From positions 1 to 38,745 of the forward strand of contig JAFPBK010000083.1 of the NCBI GenBank assembly GCA_017424105.1: DNA of 38,745 bases, written 5' to 3'. Source of the DNA: Kiritimatiellia bacterium (lineage in GTDB: Bacteria; Verrucomicrobiota; Kiritimatiellia; RFP12; UBA3636). Positions 34,040-38,745 of the stretch are shown here, one piece after another. Made by a program: the position numbers and the translations under genes. Numbering within the stretch: position 1 is the first letter of the stretch; every line of letters starts with the position of its first letter. The notes under the pieces are model-generated. The model was not told the DNA's origin. It ran no database searches and saw only the letters and a program-made list of their open reading frames with translations.

Positions 34040-34060
34040 TTTGGCATAAAAAATGCCAAA
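34040..34060 (-). promoter_or_regulatory. Hairpin in secA leader
   Basis: Arms TTTGGCAT (34040-34047) and ATGCCAAA (34053-34060) around a five-base loop, A on the plus strand (U in the mRNA). It lies 29-49 bases before the secA ATG, within the 5' untranslated region predicted from the promoter. There is no T run directly after the stem, so it may affect mRNA stability or translation instead of ending transcription. Confidence 0.5.
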
Positions 34061-34080
34061 AAACTTTCATCACGAATTAA

Positions 34081-34129
34081 ACATATAAATATTAACAAAT
34101 TGTTAAAATAAAAGCAATTATTTATATGT
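34081..34129 (-). promoter_or_regulatory. secA promoter with nested inverted repeats
   Basis: On the minus strand TTGCTT (34112-34117) and TAATAT (34089-34094) are 17 bases apart. Between and over them lies the palindrome TTAACAA-A-TTGTTAA (34092-34106). A second pair of arms, ACATATAAAT (34081-34090) and ATTTATATGT (34120-34129), frames the whole promoter. The symmetry suggests a binding site for a dimeric regulator. Confidence 0.5.
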
Positions 34130-34185
34130 GAAAGAACCCCTAAAAAACACATAATTTCGGCTATTTTTTGATAGCTCATTGACAA

Positions 34186-34590
34186 AATGAAGCAACGCGA
34201 ACGCTATGAAGCGATATAGCGCAATTTATGCGATGGAATTATTTAAAGTTTCAGCAAGGCGAGGACGCCATGCCGCCCAGTTATTCTGTAAGACGGGACG
34301 TCTTACAGCCCAGTTAACGTGTAGGACGGGGACGTCCTACACCCCAGAAAAACCGCGATAGCCAATACACGTTAATCCTGAGAAATCATCTTGGTGCACA
34401 GCCAGGGCGACGCCTGGCTGCTCCGAGATAATTGAATCATGCACACCACGCGCACACAGCACCTAGCCACCACACTCACGCAGCACCTAGAAATCCTGCC
34501 ATCCTGCGCAATCCCGTAATCCTGCGTCCCTTCCCTTCGCACTTTTAGAAACCACTCTTTGTGCAAGACGAGACGGCAAAATACCCCAGA
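34186..34590 (+). repeat. Dispersed hairpin-array element, copy C
   Basis: Head reduced to AAATGAAGCAACGCGAACGC. Core (34235-34347): hairpin 1 at 34258-34269; hairpin 2 at 34287-34307, stem intact but loop shortened to GGA; hairpin 3 at 34319-34342, as in the other copies. Tail of type 2 as in copy B, with a CAGCCAGG/CCTGGCTG hairpin at 34399-34420 and CTCCGAGATAATTGAATCA, then CTGCGTCCCTTCCCTTCGCAC, which copy A also has. A decayed extra unit lies at 34567-34589. The element fills most of the 615-base gap between secA and rsmE. Confidence 0.9.
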
Positions 34591-34626
34591 AAAACAGACC
34601 CAATGAGCGTTCTGCGATAAAATAAC

Positions 34627-35355
34627 TTAAAGTGCTTGTACTGCCTCTGTTGCAACAGAAACAGCATACAATGCAGCTGTTTCAACACGCAAAATATTAT
34701 TGCCTAAGGTCACTGGTATTGCTCCCACAGCAATTGCTTGCTCTAATTCTGATGAAGACAAATCTCCCTCAGGACCAATTATTATGCCAAGCTTCTTTAT
34801 TGGCTGTGAAAGCTCGCGTATTGCAGTTGTGCAAGTGCGACTCTTCTCTCGCAAATCAGTAAGCAAAGTAGGTTGCTCAGAAAATTTTGCAACAGCATTT
34901 TTCCAACTGCATGCTGCCTCAATTTTCATCAAATAAGGACTGCTGCATTGCGTTACAGCTGCCTCAGCAATGCGTACCCATCGCTCCACACTGCTATCCT
35001 TTGGTTTTATCTGTACAAATTCAGAAACAATAGGAACAAGCCTATGCACCCCTAACTCTTGTGCCTTCTCTACAAGCCAATCCATGCGAGCAGGCTTAGC
35101 TATACACTGAAACAGTGTCAACTCCACTGCAGGTGGTGGCACAGTGATTACTTCACCAGTAAAATTTATTGATGCACTACGTTTTGCAAGCTGCGAAATA
35201 ACAGCTTCACGCTTATGCCCTTCTCCATCTGTTAAATCAAGCTTATCTCCAAGCTTAGCACGAAGCACAGTCACCACATGGTGCATCTGTGCTTCTGGCA
35301 ATACTTGCTCGCCGTCTGCTAACAATATTTCAGATGGAAGAAGTAATGTATGCAT
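34627..35355 (-). CDS. rsmE: 16S rRNA (uracil-1498-N3)-methyltransferase
   Basis: A 242-residue SPOUT-class enzyme methylating U1498 of 16S rRNA. The N-terminal PUA-like part has HHVVTVLRAKLGDKLDLTDGEG. The SPOUT part has KPARMDWLVEKAQELGVHRLVPI, the knot segment IIGPEGDLSSSELE and the C-terminal LGNNILRVETAALYAVS, which binds SAM. It starts six bases after the dnaJ stop, as is common for grpE-dnaJ-rsmE clusters. Confidence 0.94.
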   Translation of the reverse strand: MHTLLLPSEILLADGEQVLPEAQMHHVVTVLRAKLGDKLDLTDGEGHKREAVISQLAKRSASINFTGEVITVPPPAVELTLFQCIAKPARMDWLVEKAQELGVHRLVPIVSEFVQIKPKDSSVERWVRIAEAAVTQCSSPYLMKIEAACSWKNAVAKFSEQPTLLTDLREKSRTCTTAIRELSQPIKKLGIIIGPEGDLSSSELEQAIAVGAIPVTLGNNILRVETAALYAVSVATEAVQAL

Positions 35356-35361
35356 AATAAA

Positions 35362-36540
35362 TTACTTACTTAGCTTTTCGCGTTCTGCAGCAAACTTTTC
35401 AGCATACTCTTCGAACTTGCGTGCTTCAGGATAAGAAGATTTATCAAAGGCATCACGGAATGCCTCAAGAGCTGCTTTTTGTTTTGAATTTAACTTATGA
35501 GGTGTTTCAACAACAACCTGTACGCGTAAATCACCAAAATGACGAGCATTCAGAATTGGGCATCCCTTATCGCGCAAGCGGAACATTGTTCCAGACTGTG
35601 TACCAGCTGGAATCTTCAGTTTTGCCATACCATCAAGAGCAGGAACTGTTACCTCGCCACCTAATGCTGCTACATCTGGTGTAACAGGTACTGTGCAAAT
35701 CAAATCATCACCATCACGCTCGAACAATGGATGACTCATCACATCAATCACGACATGCAAATCACCGCTTGGTCCGCCACGTAAGCCGCCCTCGCCTTTA
35801 CCTGCCATACGTAGACGTATGCCTGTATCTACACCACGAGGAATCTTAAGGCTTATTGTAGATTTTCCTTTTACGCGACCTGCACCACGGCAAGTACGGC
35901 AAGGTGTGCGAACCACACTGCCTGTTCCCTTACATACAGGGCAAGGAGATTGGACCTTAAAGAATGCGGCACCACTGACAACATAGCCGGAGCCACCACA
36001 TTGCTTACATGTTTCTCTGCTTGTACCAGCAGCAGCACCTGTTCCCTTACAATCAGGACAATCATGCTCATGAGGTATTGAAAGCTCTTTGGTTGTGCCA
36101 AATAGTGCTTCCTCTAGTGTAATTCTTAAATCATAACGTAAATCTGCGCCCTTTTGAGGAGCATTTGGATTTGCTGAACGCTTTGAACGGCCTCCACCAA
36201 AGAGAGTATCAAAAATGCTTCCGCCGCCTTCTCCACCAAATAGACCTTCAAAAAGATCTCCAAAATCACCTGCATGAGAAAAATCACGACCAAAATCAAA
36301 GCCACCAGGACCAAACTTTGTTCCCTCATGACCAAAACGGTCATAATTTGCGCGCTTATTTTCGTCACTTAAAATCTCATAAGCTTCAGAAACTTCTTTA
36401 AATTTCTCTTCAGCGGCTTTATCTCCAGGATTTCTATCCGGATGATATTTCATAGCGAGCTTACGATATGCCTTCTTAATTTCATCAGCAGTGGCAGTTT
36501 TAGAAACACCTAAAAGCTCATAATAATCTTGCTTAGCCAT
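35362..36540 (-). CDS. dnaJ: Chaperone protein DnaJ
   Basis: The Hsp40 co-chaperone that delivers substrates to DnaK and stimulates its ATPase. Its 392 residues hold the J domain with the HPD motif ([10 protein letters not shown]), a Gly/Phe-rich region ([12 protein letters not shown]), four zinc-binding repeats ([32 protein letters not shown]) and two C-terminal substrate-binding domains. AGGA precedes the ATG. It is 32 bases downstream of grpE. dnaK is not in the window, and no CIRCE element was found upstream of grpE. Confidence 0.97.
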   Translation of the reverse strand: MAKQDYYELLGVSKTATADEIKKAYRKLAMKYHPDRNPGDKAAEEKFKEVSEAYEILSDENKRANYDRFGHEGTKFGPGGFDFGRDFSHAGDFGDLFEGLFGGEGGGSIFDTLFGGGRSKRSANPNAPQKGADLRYDLRITLEEALFGTTKELSIPHEHDCPDCKGTGAAAGTSRETCKQCGGSGYVVSGAAFFKVQSPCPVCKGTGSVVRTPCRTCRGAGRVKGKSTISLKIPRGVDTGIRLRMAGKGEGGLRGGPSGDLHVVIDVMSHPLFERDGDDLICTVPVTPDVAALGGEVTVPALDGMAKLKIPAGTQSGTMFRLRDKGCPILNARHFGDLRVQVVVETPHKLNSKQKAALEAFRDAFDKSSYPEARKFEEYAEKFAAEREKLSK

Positions 36541-36572
36541 AACTTGTTTTCCTAAACTCAGTATAAATTAAA

Positions 36573-37319
36573 TTATTCTACAGGTACTGAAACAATAACC
36601 TGAGCTGCACGAAGCACCTTTCCATTAAGAGTATAGCCCTTACGAACCTCAAATAGAACATGCTCTGGAGGAACGCTATCTGTAGGCATCTTTGAAAGTG
36701 CTTCATGATATTCTACATCAAAAGGCTTACCAAGAGACTCAACTGGCTTTAATCCAAATTTATCAAGTCCGCGTAGCAGCTCATTTTGAATAAGCTTAAA
36801 GCCTTCAATATAAGGATTTGGCTCTGCTGGCTTTGCTTCTTCTCCTTCTGCAGGAGCTGGAGCAGCAACGGTCTTCTCAAGAGAAGCAAGAGCGCTATCA
36901 ATATGATCTAGAGCTGGTAGCATTGCTGAAAGAAGTTCTGCATTTGCACTTTTAATCATATCTGCTTTATCGCGAGCCATACGTTTACGATAATTATCAA
37001 AATCAGCCTGAAGGCGCATTAAGCGTTCACGATAAATATCTGCCTCTGACTGTGCAGGAGCTTCTTCTGCTGGCTCCACCTCTGGTTCTTCTGCAGCAGC
37101 AGCAGCTTCCTCTGTTGATTCAGTTGCAGCCTCTTCTGCAGGAGCTTCCTCTGCTGTTGTCTCTTCTACAGGTGTCTCTTCTGTAGGAGCAGCTGGAGTC
37201 TCCTCCTCAACTGCAGGCTCTGCAGCTACAGTATTTTCTATTGTTTGCTCTTCAACAACTACATTTTCAGTTGTTGTTGTGTCATCTGCAGATACATTTT
37301 TCAAATCATCGCTATTCAT
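36573..37319 (-). CDS. grpE: Nucleotide exchange factor GrpE
   Basis: GrpE promotes ADP release from DnaK. The conserved part begins near residue 95 with the coiled-coil (LMRLQADFDNYRKRMARDK) and ends with the beta domain (HEALSKMPTDSVPPEHVLFEVRKGYTLNGKVLRAAQVIVS). The first 90 residues are an acidic, Glu/Ala/Pro/Thr-rich low-complexity arm, longer than usual. The ATG at 37317-37319 (MNSDDLKN) is preferred over an in-frame TTG upstream; AAGGA lies about 12 bases before it, a rather long distance. No sigma-32-like or CIRCE heat-shock signal is recognisable in the 227-base gap before it. Confidence 0.95.
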   Translation of the reverse strand: MNSDDLKNVSADDTTTTENVVVEEQTIENTVAAEPAVEEETPAAPTEETPVEETTAEEAPAEEAATESTEEAAAAAEEPEVEPAEEAPAQSEADIYRERLMRLQADFDNYRKRMARDKADMIKSANAELLSAMLPALDHIDSALASLEKTVAAPAPAEGEEAKPAEPNPYIEGFKLIQNELLRGLDKFGLKPVESLGKPFDVEYHEALSKMPTDSVPPEHVLFEVRKGYTLNGKVLRAAQVIVSVPVE

Positions 37320-37485
37320 AATAAACAAGTTCCTTCTAAATCAAATGGGTGTATAAAAACAAATTTATCAAAATACAAAACACCCAAAATCAGTATTAAA
37401 AAACATTTAAATTAAAAAAATATAGTTAAAAATTTTATCATTTTTTTGCTCTTTTGTAAACCAGAAATCAAAATCCACAAGAGAG

Positions 37486-37521
37486 AAAAATTCGCTGGCA
37501 AAACTCTAAAAAGCCAGCGAA
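37486..37521 (-). terminator. Intrinsic terminator of the YkvA-like gene
   Basis: Perfect arms TTCGCTGGC (37491-37499) and GCCAGCGAA (37513-37521), followed on the minus strand by a T run. It is 25 bases past the stop at 37546 and separates this gene from grpE. Confidence 0.85.
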
Positions 37522-37545
37522 ATTTTAAATTAAAAACAGATAGAG

Positions 37546-37959
37546 CTATTTCTTAAAAATATCCTTTTCCATAATCACCTCTTCAGGCTCAACATCAATA
37601 ACTATACCAAGTTCTTTCTTTGTCTTCTCTTGTTCCAACTTATCCATCTTTGAGAGAACATACTTTAAAGCAAATGATGCTACTCCAAGGTCATCCAACC
37701 ATCCGATCAAAGGTATATAATCAGGAACAAAATCTAAAGGAGCAATGATATATAGCAAAGCTGCTCCGACTAGAATTTTTTCCTTCGCGCTAATTTTCGG
37801 AGAAACAAAGAAATTATACAGTTGCTTTGCTTTTTCTATTATACCTAGATTTTTAACTTTTTTTGACCAATCCACAAACATAGTTTTAATTTTCTCGTGA
37901 TTTTTTGGATCAGTAGCCTGCTTATACCATTTTGATTGAAAAAAATCTTTACCCTTCAT
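37546..37959 (-). CDS. YkvA/DUF1232-family protein
   Basis: A 137-residue protein with the DUF1232 core: KILVGAALLYIIAPLDFVPDYIPLIGWLDDLGV (residues about 60-92), a hydrophobic stretch that may associate with the membrane. The N-terminal part is basic, and a short acidic C-terminal tail (DVEPEEVIMEKD) follows. Function is unknown in this family. The ATG follows GGAGGAG by seven bases. It has its own terminator and an inverted repeat upstream (37996-38018), so it is probably a single-gene unit with its own control. Confidence 0.88.
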   Translation of the reverse strand: MKGKDFFQSKWYKQATDPKNHEKIKTMFVDWSKKVKNLGIIEKAKQLYNFFVSPKISAKEKILVGAALLYIIAPLDFVPDYIPLIGWLDDLGVASFALKYVLSKMDKLEQEKTKKELGIVIDVEPEEVIMEKDIFKK

Positions 37960-37995
37960 GAGTTAACTCCTCCGATGTATTTATTTAAGTAACTA

Positions 37996-38018
37996 ATGTA
38001 AATTCAGTTAATTTACAT
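37996..38018 (-). promoter_or_regulatory. Inverted repeat upstream of the YkvA-like gene
   Basis: Perfect arms ATGTAAAT (37996-38003) and ATTTACAT (38011-38018), seven bases apart, 37-59 bases before the start codon. TTGCTC and TACATT boxes 18 bases apart on the minus strand flank it, so it could be an operator in the promoter spacer. Confidence 0.4.
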
Positions 38019-38128
38019 GAGCAAAAAGTATGCCAACAACTTTTTACATCAAAAACTCACACTTTTACTAATAAACCCGCTACTTTTTGTCACACTTCGC
38101 CCAATGATTGATGTCACATAATGCGACA

Positions 38129-38184
38129 AACAACAAGGGTGCGTTTGCATCTTTTACGATGTAGCGCACCACTGTTGTTGTTTT
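38129..38184 (+). terminator. Long hairpin with plus-strand T-rich tail
   Basis: AACAACA and GGTGCG arms pair with CGCACC and TGTTGTT (13 of 15 positions), with an inner GCATC/GATGT stem. GTTTTA follows on the plus strand. It looks like a terminator for a plus-strand transcript, but no solid plus-strand gene lies upstream; only a 34-codon frame (38017-38121) without a ribosome-binding site precedes it. It could also be a small RNA. Confidence 0.45.
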
Positions 38185-38345
38185 ATGCAAATGCTTCCGT
38201 CATAGCGCTTAATAAATTTGTCCCCAAGGTCCCCTAAGCGCTAAACTGACTGTACAATCGTCAAATCGTCTTTATGAAATAAGAGTTTTGCGCAATGCGT
38301 GCGTGCAAAGCACGCTAGGCCCGTTTTGAGTACAAGGCGGGATAA
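38185..38345. other. Intergenic stretch before repeat copy D
   Basis: No gene seen. It contains a small hairpin GCGTGC-AAA-GCACGC (38301-38315) followed by TAGGCCCGTTTTGAG. The latter resembles GCTAGGTCCGTTCTG near the left edge of the window (10-25), possibly an outlying part of the same repeat family. Confidence 0.35.
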
Positions 38346-38745
38346 AGCCTAAATTCGTGTCCGAATTTAGATGAAGCAGCACTGCGTGCTATGAAGCGGT
38401 GCAAGCACCATGAAGCATGCCTTCGGCATATGAAGCATTGCGAAACAATATATGCGGTGGAATTATTTAAAGTTTCAGCAAGGCGAGGACGCCATGCCGC
38501 CCAGTTATTCTGTAAGACGGGGACGTCTTACAACCCAGTTACCGTGTAGGACGGGGACGTCCTACACCCCAGTTAAGCACACACTTTAAATATTTTAACC
38601 TTATCTATTCACTAATTCTGCGTACGCTCCCATACTCAATGATCTTGTGGGCCGTACACGCTAGCGATTGGCAGTTGGCGTTATCTCGGAGCGGCTAGGC
38701 GTCGCCCTAGCCTCCAACAACAAGCGCTGGCGTATCACCCAGAAC
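38346..38745 (+). repeat. Dispersed hairpin-array element, copy D (cut by window end)
   Basis: The most complete head: CTAAATTCG/CCGAATTTAG, ATGAAGCAGCACTGCG and several ATGAAGC repeats. Core (38459-38572): hairpins at 38482-38493, 38511-38532 and 38544-38567, the last two with GGGA loops. Tail of type 1, nearly identical to copy A (GCGTACGCTCCCATACTCAA, CTAGCGATTGG, GGCTAGG/CCTAGCC hairpin at 38693-38712). It runs off the right edge. Confidence 0.9.

Noticed and set aside
34627-37319. CIRCE or heat-shock promoter for grpE-dnaJ
   Set aside because: No TTAGCACTC/GAGTGCTAA repeat is present in the gap before grpE, and no clear alternative sigma-factor boxes could be assigned.
38017-38121. 34-codon plus-strand frame
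   Set aside because: No Shine-Dalgarno sequence, and its ATG lies in the arm of an inverted repeat. Listed only as context for the hairpin at 38129.

Overview
This 38.7 kb window looks like chromosomal DNA of an anaerobic, Gram-negative, polysaccharide-using bacterium. The best guess is an AT-rich member of the PVC group, such as an uncultured gut Lentisphaerota/Verrucomicrobiota. Evidence: a HydG-type [FeFe]-hydrogenase maturase; secreted solute-binding protein, esterase and glycosidase-like proteins; L-arabinose isomerase; and a 1048-residue SecA with the large internal insertion I associate with the FCB/PVC lineages. The lineage call is inference; no rRNA gene is present. Every protein gene lies on the minus strand. 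Only tRNA-Ser(GGA) and tRNA-Leu(UAA) are on the plus strand.

Layout by coordinate (transcription runs right to left). 1-520: AT-rich spacer, a 43-bp tandem repeat and a terminator. 521-2939: gmk-coaC-receiver/kinase operon behind a perfect -35/-10 promoter. 3078-7791: YhcC-type radical SAM protein, a family 5 solute-binding protein, and a GHL10-type glycosidase broken by a 1-nt frameshift. 7890-9382: araA, also broken by a 1-nt frameshift, with a palindromic operator candidate. 9662-10849: mraY. 10940-11016: tRNA-Arg(UCU). 11205-15127: upp, a flavin reductase-like gene, a BaiN-type flavoprotein and hydG as one operon. 15366-15553: tRNA-Ser and tRNA-Leu. 15804-18957: GH39-like glycosidase, acetyl xylan esterase, folB. 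19558-23470: rbsK, RlmI-type methyltransferase, gspF-like gene, DJ-1/PfpI gene. 23566-25334: an unknown membrane protein coupled to a KdgK-type kinase. 25370-25461: tRNA-Ser(GCU). 25998-28487: radC, miaA, HAD phosphatase. 28558-34011: a membrane pseudokinase with Sel1-like repeats, and secA. 34627-37319: rsmE, dnaJ, grpE. 37546-37959: YkvA/DUF1232 protein.

The most unusual feature is a dispersed intergenic repeat of about 400 bp, with four copies (19.0, 25.6, 34.2 and 38.3 kb) and several decayed pieces. Its core is three successive hairpin units, each followed by CCCAG. Stems change with compensation, and two of the three units keep GNRA-type loops in most copies. All copies point the same way, and the three complete ones end close to the stop codon of a minus-strand gene. 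A further hairpin module sits in opposite orientations in two subfamilies. I know of no described family matching it, but could not search.

Other points worth attention are a HydG whose second C-terminal cluster cysteine is glycine, a clear pseudokinase fused to Sel1-like repeats, a receiver-kinase coupled to gmk and coaC, two neighbouring homopolymer frameshifts in sugar genes, and palindromes in the secA, araA and ykvA control regions.
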